NCBI GenBank assembly: GCA_913046825.1
Contig: CAJWTF010000012.1
Coordinates: forward strand, 1-46,927
Direction of reading: 5' to 3'
DNA: 46,927 bases
DNA from: an uncultured Rickettsiales bacterium
GTDB lineage: Bacteria; Pseudomonadota; Alphaproteobacteria; UBA8366
In this document: piece after piece, positions 8,495 to 17,652 of the stretch
Layout of the letters: the number at the start of each line of letters is the position of its first letter
Position numbering within the stretch: position 1 is the first letter of the stretch
Program-made: the position numbers and the translations under genes
The notes under the pieces: generated by a model
What the model saw: only the letters and a program-made list of their open reading frames with translations
The model's database searches: none
What the model was told of the DNA's origin: nothing

Positions 8495-9440
8495 TGTGGA
8501 CTTCGTGCTCGGCAACGAATTTTTCCGCTTCCAGCGCGGCCATGCAGCCCATACCCGCGGCGGTGACCGCTTGACGAAAAATCTTATCCTTCACATCCCC
8601 GGCGGCGAACACGCCGGGAATATCCGTCGCCGTGCTATCCGGCTTGGTCAGGACGTAGCCTTCATCGTCGAGCTTCAAATGCTCTTTGAAGATTTCGGTT
8701 GCCGGGTTATGTCCGATGGCGACGAAAACGCCGTCGAGTGTCATTTCCGTGATCTCGTCCGTCTTCACATTGCGGAATTTCGCACCGGTGACACTAGGCG
8801 GATTGTCGTCGCCCATTATGTCCTCAACGACGTTGTCCCACAGGACTTCCACTTTTGGATTAGAGAAGAGACGGTCTTGCAGGATTTTCTCCGATCGCAA
8901 TGAATCGCGGCGATGAACCAAGGTTACCTTGCTGGCGTGATTGGTCAGGTAAAGCGCTTCTTCAACTGCGGTATTGCCGCCGCCGATAACCGCGACTTCA
9001 CGCTCCCGGAAGAAAAACCCGTCGCAGGTGGCGCAAGCGGAGACGCCGAAGCCCATGAATTTTTGTTCGGCGTCGAGGCCGAGCCAACGGGCTTGCGCCC
9101 CGGTTGTCACGATCACTGTGTCGCCGGAATATGTATCGCCAGAATCGCCAAGGGCGCGGAAGGGGCGGGACGAGAAATCGACCGATGTTATCACATCATG
9201 GATCATCCGCGTGCCGACATGCTCTGCCTGCTTTTGCATTTGCTCCATCAGCCAAGGGCCTTGGACGACGTCTTCGAATCCTGGATAGTTCTCGACGTCC
9301 GTTGTGATAGTCATCTGTCCGCCCGGCTGCATGCCGGCGACGATCATGGGCTGGAGGTTGGCACGCGCCGCATAGATGGCGGCGGTGTACCCGGCGGGGC
9401 CTGAGCCGATGATGAATACCTTGCTGTGATGGTGGGCCAT
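8478..9440 (-). CDS. trxB: Thioredoxin reductase (NADPH)
   Basis: 320 residues, the usual TrxB length, from ATG 9440; the in-frame extension to 9605 is not family-like. Seen in order: FAD Rossmann motif IGSGPAGYTAAIYAARA near 11-27, redox centre CATC (C136 and C139), NADPH motif VIGGGNTAVEEALYL, an HRRDSLRSEKI NADPH-phosphate loop and the FAD motif IPGVFAAGDVKDKIFRQ. It reduces thioredoxin with NADPH in the cytoplasm. The start carries three His residues (MAHHHSK). It diverges from the TPR gene at 9585 and converges with the flavin reductase gene. Confidence 0.95.
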   Translation of the reverse strand: MAHHHSKVFIIGSGPAGYTAAIYAARANLQPMIVAGMQPGGQMTITTDVENYPGFEDVVQGPWLMEQMQKQAEHVGTRMIHDVITSVDFSSRPFRALGDSGDTYSGDTVIVTTGAQARWLGLDAEQKFMGFGVSACATCDGFFFREREVAVIGGGNTAVEEALYLTNHASKVTLVHRRDSLRSEKILQDRLFSNPKVEVLWDNVVEDIMGDDNPPSVTGAKFRNVKTDEITEMTLDGVFVAIGHNPATEIFKEHLKLDDEGYVLTKPDSTATDIPGVFAAGDVKDKIFRQAVTAAGMGCMAALEAEKFVAEHEVHSKAAE

Positions 9441-9584
9441 GAGGTGTTTTCCGTTCCGGCAAATCGTCTGTTTAAGGTTGCTTTTCAAGTAATGGGGATT
9501 CGACGAAGGCGCAAGGGAATCACGGGAGTTTGCGGCGAAATTGAGATGGTTACACCGGATTGTGAATTTGTTAACATCTGAAAG

Positions 9585-10685
9585 ATGTCCTTTTACTCCT
9601 CTCATGGGCGGCGAATCGCCGCCTTCGTTTGCAGTCTGGCGATATGTTTGCTTTTTGTTGCGCCCTCCGTAATTGCTGCTGAGCAGGGGGAAGCTGCGGC
9701 CCGCGCAATACCGGCGACAGAGCGCGCGCTGGCCGAGGCCGAACGGAGACTCGGATTTCTGAACACCAGGTCTTTGTCTTATCGGCGCTCGCTTGCCGGG
9801 CTATACCAAATTCAAGGGCGTCACGCCGATGCCGCGACCTTAATACGGCGCGAGGTGGAAGCCTTCGAGAAGGCGGAAGGGCCGCGCAGCACCAACTTCG
9901 CAAGTAGTATGAACCGGCTCGCGGATATTTATCGCAAGGGCGGTTGGGCGCAGGAGGCCGACGAGCTGCTGCAACGGGCATTGGGTATTTACCAAAAACA
10001 GCCGGCGCGGCGCACGAGCCCACCACCGCCGGTCATGCGAACGCAACGGCCAGAGCCGTTGCCAGTTGCGAAAAAGAAACCAGTGCTGGCGTTCCACCGA
10101 GCTCCGGCACGGGGGTTGCCGGTCAGTGGTGCGGTTGCCCGAGCCGCACCCGTTGCCAAGGGAAAAGTCGCACCTGCTCCCGCAGCCGCCAAACGAGAGC
10201 TGACATTGCGAGAGCTGCAATACCTCGAGCGGGCGATGCGCCTCGACCGGGAGGCCGGTGAACTTTGGTGGCAGAAACGTCTCGTTGACGTGGAGCGCAA
10301 TTACCGTGAAGCCTTGCGCTATCGCGAGGCGGCGTTGGGGCGCGATCACCAAGACGTGGGGCATAGCCTGATCCGTCTGGCGCGGCTGTATTGGAGCAGC
10401 AACCGAAATGCCGAGGCATCCGCTCTGCACCGGCGGGGCATCGCGATGTTGGAGCGGAAGCTCCCCGCCGACAGTACGGAGTTGGCGGATGCTATGTGGG
10501 AACTCGGCGGGTTCCTGCAAATCGTGGGCGATTACAGCGCCGCCCAGCCATTGATGTCAAAAGCGTTATCGGTCTTCGAGAAGGATGCCGACAAGCGAAC
10601 CAACATGTCTCGCCGACGCGCGACCTACGCCACGGTGCTGAAGGAGATGGGCCGGGGAGAGGAAGCAGCGGCGCTCAGGCGCTAA
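9585..10685 (+). CDS. Secreted tetratricopeptide-repeat protein
   Basis: 366 residues with an N-terminal signal-like segment (RRIAAFVCSLAICLLFVAPSVIA) and then TPR-like helices of the kinesin-light-chain type: LAGLYQIQGRHADAATLIRRE, LADIYRKGGWAQEADELLQRA, LARLYWSSNRNAEASALHRR, LGGFLQIVGDYSAAQPLMSKA. A Pro/Ala/Arg-rich linker near residues 143-200 divides two TPR sets. Likely a periplasmic or membrane-attached scaffold; partner unknown. Its last 11 bases overlap the convergent hydrolase gene. The linker is low-complexity, so domain limits are approximate. Confidence 0.78.
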   Translation: MSFYSSHGRRIAAFVCSLAICLLFVAPSVIAAEQGEAAARAIPATERALAEAERRLGFLNTRSLSYRRSLAGLYQIQGRHADAATLIRREVEAFEKAEGPRSTNFASSMNRLADIYRKGGWAQEADELLQRALGIYQKQPARRTSPPPPVMRTQRPEPLPVAKKKPVLAFHRAPARGLPVSGAVARAAPVAKGKVAPAPAAAKRELTLRELQYLERAMRLDREAGELWWQKRLVDVERNYREALRYREAALGRDHQDVGHSLIRLARLYWSSNRNAEASALHRRGIAMLERKLPADSTELADAMWELGGFLQIVGDYSAAQPLMSKALSVFEKDADKRTNMSRRRATYATVLKEMGRGEEAAALRR

Positions 10686-11499
10686 CTGTCTCCGTGCCGA
10701 TATGGTGTAAAATTTCCCGGGTCACGCGTTCTGGATGGGTGAGCGGCGACATGTGCCCCGCATCTTCCAAAATCAGGAATTTGGCCCCTGGAATATTCTC
10801 GGCCACGATCTCCGACATCCGCATGTCGTAAAGCGAGGTGTCAACGCCGCGGATCACCAAGGTAGATTTATCGATGCTCTGCACCTCCGCCTGTGTCGTG
10901 CGGTTATTGGCGTTGGCGTTGAAGTTAGCCAGTTGCGCCGGAGTGCGGCGGATGAAGTTCTGCCGCGTCTTCTCCGCATATCCGACCCAGGTGCCGGGCT
11001 TGTTGCGGAAATCAAGGAAGCCTTGCCATGCGGCTTCCGGCCCATCCTTAGCAAGCCGTTCGCGGAAATCATCTTGAATGCCTTCCAGCTCGGCGAGAGC
11101 ATCGGTCTCACTGAGTTCCCGCAACAAGCACGCGACCATCGGCTCGATCAGCACCAAAGAGCGGACCATCTCCGGATGCTCCAAGACAAACCGAATCGCG
11201 GTGCCGCCGCCGTAGGAATGTCCGATCAGGTCGAAACTCTCGACCCCCACCTCGTCGAGAATGCGCTTCACCAGACCGGCCTGGTCGTCGTGCAGCAATG
11301 TCTCTGGGTCGGGCCAAAACGAGGATTTTCCATGACCCCAACCGTCCGGGGTGATGGTGTGGTATTTATCGTCGAGCTCCCCCAGCACACCGCGCCACTG
11401 CGCCCCGGTACTCCCCGCCGCGTGGAGCAGCACCAGCACAGGGCCTTCCCCGGCCTCGCCGTAATTAATGGTCAGGCCGTTTTCTTCAATCCTGGGCAT
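10675..11499 (-). CDS. Alpha/beta hydrolase
   Basis: 274 residues. The fold is evident from the oxyanion-loop motif LLHAAGSTG near 24-32, the nucleophile elbow GHSYGG (S95) and the catalytic His in EDAGHMSP near residue 250. It is the last gene of a tight minus-strand operon: four bases separate it from the upstream metallo-beta-lactamase-fold gene. It may hydrolyse the ester or lactone product of that operon, but this rests only on position. Start ATG 11499 is the only good choice. It is intact. Confidence 0.85.
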   Translation of the reverse strand: MPRIEENGLTINYGEAGEGPVLVLLHAAGSTGAQWRGVLGELDDKYHTITPDGWGHGKSSFWPDPETLLHDDQAGLVKRILDEVGVESFDLIGHSYGGGTAIRFVLEHPEMVRSLVLIEPMVACLLRELSETDALAELEGIQDDFRERLAKDGPEAAWQGFLDFRNKPGTWVGYAEKTRQNFIRRTPAQLANFNANANNRTTQAEVQSIDKSTLVIRGVDTSLYDMRMSEIVAENIPGAKFLILEDAGHMSPLTHPERVTREILHHIGTETVSA

Positions 11500-11503
11500 T
11501 CAA

Positions 11504-12286
11504 TTAATCCAATCTGATCACAATGCTGTCGAGCTTGCTCGTCGGCGCGCTGTAGCGTTGCATTTTGAGGGGGTCGTGCCCCGGTATCACCATCTCCGGC
11601 CTACCGTCCGCGAGCTTGACCGCGGTGCGAGCACCTTGCAGCATGTCGCCGACATGGAAGGCCGCCGGATAGGGGTTCTGGTTTTCCATATTGGCGTACA
11701 TGTGGACGGCGTCGGAGGCCAGTACCAGCCAGCCGCCACGGGTCCAGACGCGGACAATCTGCATGCCGTGTGTGTGGCCGCCGACCCAGTGGACGGAAAT
11801 GCCCGGCGCGATTTCGCCCTCGCCATCGGTGAAGATGATCCGGTCGTCATAGACCGCGCGGACGAAATCCACCGTGTATTCGATGAAATTGCCGTAGCGG
11901 AATGCCTTGTGCCGCAGATAGCGGCCGGTGGCGAACTCCATCTCGTCGTCTTGGATGTGGAATTTCGCCTTCGGGAAGTCCGGCATGCTACCCGCATGGT
12001 CATAGTGCATGTGGGTGACGATGACTTCCTCGACTTCCGCCGGGTTCACGCCCAACAGATCGAGGCCCTCCGCCGGCGTGCGCAGCAAGTTCTTGGCGCC
12101 GCGCACATAGCGCCGATCGAATCCCAGATCGACGACATAGGTCTTGCCGCCGCCGCTGATCGACCAGACGAAATAATCCATCGTCATGGGCGCGTCGTGC
12201 GGGTCCTTGTAAATGAAGGTGCTGTGGCTAGAGGTTTTCTTCTCGGCGTATTTGATCGCGTGTACTTCGTAGGTCGGCAGGCTCAT
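11504..12286 (-). CDS. N-acyl homoserine lactonase-family MBL-fold hydrolase, paralogue 1
   Basis: 260 residues from ATG 12286, which overlaps the upstream stop as ATGA; ATG 12301 would add five residues, but the tandem paralogues have short leaders before the shared YEV motif, favouring 12286. The dinuclear zinc site is complete: HMHYDH (92-97), His in GGHTHG, Asp in ASDAVH and His in PGHDP. The family includes AiiA/AttM-type lactonases. Third of four genes in an operon with two paralogues upstream and an alpha/beta hydrolase downstream. The substrate could be an acyl-homoserine lactone or another lactone or ester. Confidence 0.85.
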   Translation of the reverse strand: MSLPTYEVHAIKYAEKKTSSHSTFIYKDPHDAPMTMDYFVWSISGGGKTYVVDLGFDRRYVRGAKNLLRTPAEGLDLLGVNPAEVEEVIVTHMHYDHAGSMPDFPKAKFHIQDDEMEFATGRYLRHKAFRYGNFIEYTVDFVRAVYDDRIIFTDGEGEIAPGISVHWVGGHTHGMQIVRVWTRGGWLVLASDAVHMYANMENQNPYPAAFHVGDMLQGARTAVKLADGRPEMVIPGHDPLKMQRYSAPTSKLDSIVIRLD

Positions 12287-13116
12287 TTCGTGCGCCGCCA
12301 TACTTTATCCATATCGCCGATGGGATCCTCGTGGAGCGCGACGGCGATGCCTTCGAGTTCCTTCGACGCCGCCGGGAACAATGTCAGGACCTGTGGATCG
12401 TGGCCGGGAATGACCTTGTCTTCGTTACCGTCGGCGAGGCCGCGTAGCTTCTCGTAGCCGTCCAGCATATCGCCGACGTTATAGACGATGGGGAAGGGGT
12501 TCGGGATCGCCATGTTGTCGTAGAAATGATTGGCATCGGAGGCGAGCACCAGCCAGCCCTTCTTGGTCCACACCCGCACCGACTGCACGCCGTCCGTATG
12601 GCCACCAATGTGGTGGACGGAAAGTCCCGGCGCGATCTGCATCTTGCCGTCGACATATTGCACCCGGTCGTCATAGACGAGGCGGACCATGTCGACCACA
12701 TAGTCGACCGCATAGGGATGGCGCAGTGGTGCGTGCATCATGCAGCGCCCAGTGCAGTATGACATCTCGCGGTCTTGCAGGTAGAACTTGGCGTTCGGAA
12801 AGCTTGAGAGATCGCCGCAGTGGTCATAGTGCATGTGACTGATGATCACGTCCTCGATCTGGTCGGGGTCACCGCCCAACATGCGTACGGCTTCCGACGG
12901 CAACCGATGCAGCGAGCGCCCGCGGGCTTCCGCTTCTTTCTGCTCAAAACCGACATCGACGACATACGTCTTCCCGCCGCCCTGGATCACCCAGATCATG
13001 AAATCGATGCTGGACGCCTCGTCGTGGGGGTCCTTGAACAGGAAGTTCTCTTGCCGCATCCGTTTGTGGTCGCCGTATTTGATGGCGTAGACCTCGTATT
13101 CGGGCATTTTTGTCAT
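12283..13116 (-). CDS. N-acyl homoserine lactonase-family MBL-fold hydrolase, paralogue 2
   Basis: 277 residues from ATG 13116. Zinc ligands are all present: HMHYDH (94-99), GGHTDG, ASDANH, PGHDP. It differs from its neighbours in the substrate-lid region (CTGRCMMHAPLRHPYAVD instead of a GRYLRHK-type stretch) and in a longer C-terminus, so the three copies have diverged and are not recent repeats. It overlaps the next gene by four bases, suggesting coupled translation. Likely a cytoplasmic lactonase or related esterase; there is no signal peptide. Confidence 0.85.
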   Translation of the reverse strand: MTKMPEYEVYAIKYGDHKRMRQENFLFKDPHDEASSIDFMIWVIQGGGKTYVVDVGFEQKEAEARGRSLHRLPSEAVRMLGGDPDQIEDVIISHMHYDHCGDLSSFPNAKFYLQDREMSYCTGRCMMHAPLRHPYAVDYVVDMVRLVYDDRVQYVDGKMQIAPGLSVHHIGGHTDGVQSVRVWTKKGWLVLASDANHFYDNMAIPNPFPIVYNVGDMLDGYEKLRGLADGNEDKVIPGHDPQVLTLFPAASKELEGIAVALHEDPIGDMDKVWRRTK

Positions 13117-13138
13117 GTCAATGTCCTTTGTCGTCTCA

Positions 13139-13948
13139 TTAGTACAGAGGGTCCGCGTCGAGGCGGACCACGATGCCTTCCATCTCTTTCGATGGCGCGG
13201 GATAGCGTTGCATCACTAGGGGGTCGTGCCCCGGAATGATGTGTTTGGGCGAATCCGCGAGCTTCAGCATGAGCTTGTACCCGTCCAGCATGTCGCCCAC
13301 ATGGTTCACCGTGCGATACGGCTGAACCTCCTCGAAATTCAGGTAGTAGTGGCTAGCGTCGACCGCCATCACCATCCAGCCGCGACGGGTCCAAACCCGT
13401 GCTACTTGCAGACCGACGGTGTGCCCGCCGACGTGATGCAGCGAGAGGCCGAGTGCGATCTCTTCATCCTTCTCGGGGAAATGGAGCCGGTCGTCGTATA
13501 GCGCGCGGATGACGCCTTCAAGGTGGTCCGGCACAAATGAATGCCGCAGTGATTTATGGCGCATCTGTCGACCGACGGCGTAGTGCATTTCCGCTTCTTG
13601 CAGATAAAGTTTTGCCTTTGGGAAGTCGCTCCAGGTGCCGATATGGTCGTAGTGCAAATGGCTGACGATCAGATCTTCGACATTTTCCGCCTCAACGCCG
13701 ATCAACCGCAGACCATCGGCTGGCTGGCGGATGAAGTCCCGTCCGCGTTTCTCGCCCTCCGCGCGGTCGAACCCCGAATCTAAGACATAGGTCTTGTACT
13801 TACCGACGATGGCCCAGACGAAATAATCCATCGGCATGGCCGGGTCGTCATGGGGGTCCTTGAAGATCAGGTGCTCGTTGCGGGTCGCATCGCGCCACGC
13901 ATATTTAACTGCGTAAATCTCATAAGGGTCGAGGGGTGTGTCGGTCAT
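13139..13948 (-). CDS. N-acyl homoserine lactonase-family MBL-fold hydrolase, paralogue 3
   Basis: 269 residues from ATG 13948, first gene of the operon. Zinc ligands: HLHYDH (97-102), GGHTVG, AVDASH, PGHDP. The dimer-like DPYEIYAVKYAWRD start and the AMPMDYFVWAI segment match the other two copies. It starts 89 bases from the divergent MFS gene at 14038, so the shared region probably holds both promoters. With 22 bases to the second paralogue, co-transcription is likely. Confidence 0.85.
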   Translation of the reverse strand: MTDTPLDPYEIYAVKYAWRDATRNEHLIFKDPHDDPAMPMDYFVWAIVGKYKTYVLDSGFDRAEGEKRGRDFIRQPADGLRLIGVEAENVEDLIVSHLHYDHIGTWSDFPKAKLYLQEAEMHYAVGRQMRHKSLRHSFVPDHLEGVIRALYDDRLHFPEKDEEIALGLSLHHVGGHTVGLQVARVWTRRGWMVMAVDASHYYLNFEEVQPYRTVNHVGDMLDGYKLMLKLADSPKHIIPGHDPLVMQRYPAPSKEMEGIVVRLDADPLY

Positions 13949-14037
13949 AACGAAGTGATCGCCTGCGCCTTGTGAGTGCCGGGGATTGCCGACAGGATAA
14001 TCTTGAAGAGAGATTTAGGTCGGGTGAGGGAATTGGC

Positions 14038-15270
14038 ATGGGTTTGGGCATCGACCCTAGTGTGAGCCTGGGACGTCTTCCATCGATTATGATGGCGACG
14101 CTGGCGATGGTGGCCGCACTCGGGCTGTGGTTCTCGGCCTCTGCCATCGTGCCCGCGCTGCGGGTGCAGGAAGGTGTCGACCCGACGATCGCCTCCCTGT
14201 TCAGCAGTGCGGTGCAGATTGGCTTTGTCTGTGGCACGATTATCAGCGCCGTGTTCGTGCTGGCAGACCGTCTCGACCCGCGCCGCCTGTTTGCACTCTC
14301 CGCCGTCGTGGCGGCGGGCGCCAATCTCGCGATCCTGTTGTTCGATCCGTCCTCGCCGATGGTGATCTTGTGCCGCTTCATTACCGGCATGTGCATGGCG
14401 GGAATCTACCCCGTCGGCATGAAGCTCGCGACGACCTGGGCGCAAGGGGATATGGGTTTCCTCGTCGGCACCTTGGTGGGGGCTTTGACCTTGGGCTCCG
14501 CCGCCCCGCATCTGTTCAATGCGCTGGTGGGGGTCGATTGGCGTGCCACCATCGGCGCTGCGTCGGCGAGCGCGTTGGTGGCCGCCGTCCTGGTCTTGTT
14601 CGTCGGCATCGGCCCCAATATCGGCAAGACGCCGCCCTTCCGCCCTTCCCAAGCCATGGCCGTGTGGCGCAATAAATCGCTGCGCTATGCCAACTTGGGG
14701 TATCTCGGCCACATGTGGGAACTCTACGCCATGTGGACCTGGATCGGCGTGTTTCTGTTCGCCAGCTTCCAGCTCTCTATGGCGGAAGACGACGCCCTGT
14801 TGAATGCGTCCCTGGCAACCTTCGGGGTGGTCGGCATCGGTGTCGTCGGCTGCGTCTTGGGTGGCCTGTGGGCAGACCGGGCCGGGCGCACCGTGGTGAC
14901 GATGGTCGCCATGGCGGTGAGCGGCACTTGCGCCCTCCTGGTAGGGTTCCTGTTCGGCGGCGATCCGTTCTGGCTGATGGTACTGTGTTTGGTGTGGGGC
15001 ATAGCCATCGTCGCGGATTCGGCGCAATTCTCGGCCAGCATCGCGGAGCTCTCCGACAAGGACCTGGTCGGCACAATGCTAACAGTTCAGACGGGCACTG
15101 GATTTCTGCTCACACTCGGCACCATTCACCTGGTTCCGGTCTTGGTTGCTTGGCTCGGCTGGACCTACGCCTTCGCCTTTCTCGCCATCGGCCCGTTCCT
15201 AGGCGTGATCGCCATGGGCCGCCTGCGCACGTTGCCGGAAGCTATAAAACTCGCCCGCGGTCGGCGCTAG
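14038..15270 (+). CDS. MFS transporter
   Basis: 410 residues, about twelve hydrophobic segments, from ATG 14038 with GAGGGA seven bases upstream; an upstream in-frame ATG at 13972 would add a hydrophilic leader. Typical MFS features are the cytoplasmic loop GLWADRAGRTVVTM between TM8 and TM9 and the conserved CRFITGMCMAGIYPVGMKLA segment in the TM4-5 region. It is divergent from the three lactonase-like genes and may import or export their substrate. Substrate specificity cannot be read from the sequence. Confidence 0.88.
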   Translation: MGLGIDPSVSLGRLPSIMMATLAMVAALGLWFSASAIVPALRVQEGVDPTIASLFSSAVQIGFVCGTIISAVFVLADRLDPRRLFALSAVVAAGANLAILLFDPSSPMVILCRFITGMCMAGIYPVGMKLATTWAQGDMGFLVGTLVGALTLGSAAPHLFNALVGVDWRATIGAASASALVAAVLVLFVGIGPNIGKTPPFRPSQAMAVWRNKSLRYANLGYLGHMWELYAMWTWIGVFLFASFQLSMAEDDALLNASLATFGVVGIGVVGCVLGGLWADRAGRTVVTMVAMAVSGTCALLVGFLFGGDPFWLMVLCLVWGIAIVADSAQFSASIAELSDKDLVGTMLTVQTGTGFLLTLGTIHLVPVLVAWLGWTYAFAFLAIGPFLGVIAMGRLRTLPEAIKLARGRR

Positions 15271-15298
15271 ACCACCCAGCCGTTTTTCTACCTTCATC

Positions 15299-15385
15299 GT
15301 CATTCCTGTGCAGGCGGGAATCCAGAGGATCCGCGCCCACCCAATGGTTTCCCGCCGAGCCTGTCCTCCCGAAAGTGGGAGCAAT
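15299..15385. repeat. Extragenic palindromic repeat-like element
   Basis: Downstream of the MFS gene lies ATTCCTGTGCAGGCGGGAAT at 15304-15323, a near-palindrome of the kind dispersed in many proteobacterial genomes (CATTCC-G-CAGGC-GGAATCC). A second GC-rich inverted segment follows up to 15385. No coding potential is seen here. No second copy was found in the window by eye, so the repeat claim rests on resemblance. Confidence 0.45.
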
Positions 15386-15553
15386 AGTGACAAATGGGGA
15401 GGTATGAAGTGAGTATCCTGAAAGTCGAGAAACGACCCCATGCACAGTAAAACGATACCGCGCGCAAGGGTCGCCCCCGTCAATCAGAAGCCCATCGTTC
15501 CCCAGAAACGCGCTCGCGTTATACGGGGCTCAGCCTGCCCCCGACGACACCGA

Positions 15554-15740
15554 TTAACGCGCGGGACGCTGCCGCATATGTACCAGAAAATCTTCCATCT
15601 CGTGGATCATCTGGCGGAGCTCGCGCGCGCGGGCAAGCTCGCTAACAGACCAGTCGCCATGCTTTCAGGCATTGCGGTTGCCGGGTTGGGTGCCAGAACC
15701 GACGGCCCCACTGTTTGGTGATGGCAACCCAGCCACTCAA
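15554..15740 (-). pseudogene. Remnant of a small HGGY/KHG-type conserved protein
   Basis: On the reverse strand a frame reads TQPGNRNA, a TGA stop, then KHGDWSVSELARARELRQM and ends at TAA 15554-15556. This matches a short alphaproteobacterial family with a GNxNALKHGxYTxEAxARRR pattern. The stop replaces the Leu codon and no start is present. The rest of 15271-15943 shows no gene apart from the repeat and this relic. Confidence 0.3.
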
Positions 15741-15943
15741 CAGATCGGTGCAATAGTCGTTACTGATGAGCTTACGAAAGATGGGTATATTTCCAGCATG
15801 AAACTTGATCGAGGAGAAAGCCGATGCGTAGTGGCAGGTGATTTTGTTGTATTTGCAATGAACGACTTTCTGGACTTTCAGAGTAAAGCGGCTTGATGGT
15901 AATGCTAAAGCGAACCAAGCCGCGCTCACCGATTGGAGATCGA

Positions 15944-17626
15944 ATGATGGATCCGTATTTTCCGCTTGGCCCCTATACGCGTTCAATTACAACGTGTTCG
16001 GAGGACGCAAAACTATGGTTCAATCGTGGTTTGAACTGGTGCTACGCATTCCATCATAAGGAAGCGGTCCACTGCTTTGAGAAGACTGTCGAACTGGATC
16101 CCGATTGCGCCATGGGCTATTGGGGCATCGCCTATGGGACCGGTCCTTATTACAACATCCCTTGGGAAAAAATGTCGCCGTCCGGCCGACCGGTGGCAAT
16201 CGCGACCACTTATGAGAACGCCCGAAAGGCGGTCGAGCTCGCAGTGAACGGCGATGTGAGCCCTGTGGAGAGGGCTTTGTGCAGCGCCCTTGCGCGGCGG
16301 TTTCAGGCAAGCACGTGCGATGATCTTGAGATTTTAGGCCAGTGGGATGACGACTATGCCGATGCCAGCCGGGAGGTCTATCGCGACTTTCCCGAGGATT
16401 ATGATGTCTGCGCCCTGGCCGCCGAAGCCTTGATGGTGCGCACGCCTTGGAGGCTTTGGGACTTGCAAAATCGCGTTGCCGCCGAGGGGGCCGACACTTT
16501 GGAAGCGATCGAGATCATCGAGTCCGCGTTGGCGCGCATTGAACGCAACAACGATGCAGAGCATGCCGGGCTGTTGCATTTTTATATTCACATCATGGAA
16601 ATGTCGCCGGAGCCGGAACGCGCGCTCGCTGCCGGCGACAAACTGCGCCCGCTCGTGCCGGGCTCGGGACATTTGATCCATATGCCGTCGCACATTTACG
16701 TCCTGTGCGGAGAGTATGAGAAGACGACCGCCTCCAACATCGAAGCGGCAGCGGCCGATGAAAAGTACCTTGAGTACGATAGCGAGCTTGGCATTTATTA
16801 CGTCTATCTGCTCCACAACATTCACTTCCAAATGTATGGCGCGTTTTTTTCCGGGCAGTTTGAACCCGCGATACGCGCCGCGAACCAGATGCAGGAAACG
16901 GTCCGCCCGGAATATCTACTCTCCGACCACGCCTTTCTGGTTAATTACCTGGAAGCCTTTTACGGCATGAAGGCGCACGTCCTAATCCGCTTTGGAAAAT
17001 GGCAAGAGATTCTGGACGAGCCGTTGCCGGAAGACCCGGCGCTGTTCTGCGTGACCTTTGCGGTATGGCAATATGCCAAGGGGATCGCCCACGCGGTCCT
17101 TGGAAATATCGACGCGGCATTGGCACAGCAGCACCTGCTGCGGGAAGCGGTTGCCGCCCTGCCAGAGGACCGGATCGTGTTTCAAAACGACACGCGTGAC
17201 ATTCTCGCGGTGGCCGGACCGATGCTGGCAGGGGAGCTGGAATACAGACGCGGGAACTACGATGTCGCTTTCGTAAATTTGCGCAAGGCGGTCGATTTAT
17301 ACGATACCCTCAACTATTCTGAACCCTGGTCCTGGATGATGCCACCGCGCCATGCCTTGGGAGCGTTGCTGCTCGAACAAGGCCATGTCGAAGAGGCCAC
17401 CGCTGTCTACCGCGCAGATTTAGGGTTGGATGATACGCTTGTCCGCCCGTCACAACATCTGAACAATATCTGGAGCCTGGTCGGCTACGCGGAGTGTTGC
17501 GAGAAGTCAGGTGATGTGAAAGCGTTCGAAGCGATCCGTCCGGAACTGGAGAAAGCCCGAATGATCGCTGATATTTCCATCACTGTTTCATGTTTTTGTC
17601 GCACAGAGCATGAATGTTGCGAGTAG
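15944..17626 (+). CDS. Large TPR-domain protein
   Basis: 560 residues from ATG 15944 (next codon also ATG), with GGAG five bases upstream; an in-frame start at 15893 is less likely. No signal peptide. It begins with TCSEDAKLWFNRGLNWCYAFHHKEA, the first TPR unit, followed by ALDPDCAMGYWGIAYG-like helices, and more TPR-like pairs near residues 120-270 and 400-540. A HIMEMSPEPERALAAGDKL segment followed by SGHLIHMPSHIYV is a recurring mark of this unnamed family of cytoplasmic TPR proteins. Role unknown, probably a protein-interaction scaffold. It stands alone, bordered by decayed DNA on both sides. Confidence 0.8.
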   Translation: MMDPYFPLGPYTRSITTCSEDAKLWFNRGLNWCYAFHHKEAVHCFEKTVELDPDCAMGYWGIAYGTGPYYNIPWEKMSPSGRPVAIATTYENARKAVELAVNGDVSPVERALCSALARRFQASTCDDLEILGQWDDDYADASREVYRDFPEDYDVCALAAEALMVRTPWRLWDLQNRVAAEGADTLEAIEIIESALARIERNNDAEHAGLLHFYIHIMEMSPEPERALAAGDKLRPLVPGSGHLIHMPSHIYVLCGEYEKTTASNIEAAAADEKYLEYDSELGIYYVYLLHNIHFQMYGAFFSGQFEPAIRAANQMQETVRPEYLLSDHAFLVNYLEAFYGMKAHVLIRFGKWQEILDEPLPEDPALFCVTFAVWQYAKGIAHAVLGNIDAALAQQHLLREAVAALPEDRIVFQNDTRDILAVAGPMLAGELEYRRGNYDVAFVNLRKAVDLYDTLNYSEPWSWMMPPRHALGALLLEQGHVEEATAVYRADLGLDDTLVRPSQHLNNIWSLVGYAECCEKSGDVKAFEAIRPELEKARMIADISITVSCFCRTEHECCE

Positions 17627-17652
17627 GTTCCAGACGACAGGCAGACATGACC

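Noticed and set aside
13945..15027. 360-codon reverse frame opposite the MFS gene at 14038
   Set aside because: Extremely His-, Gln- and Arg-rich composition with no motifs; the plus frame is a normal transporter.
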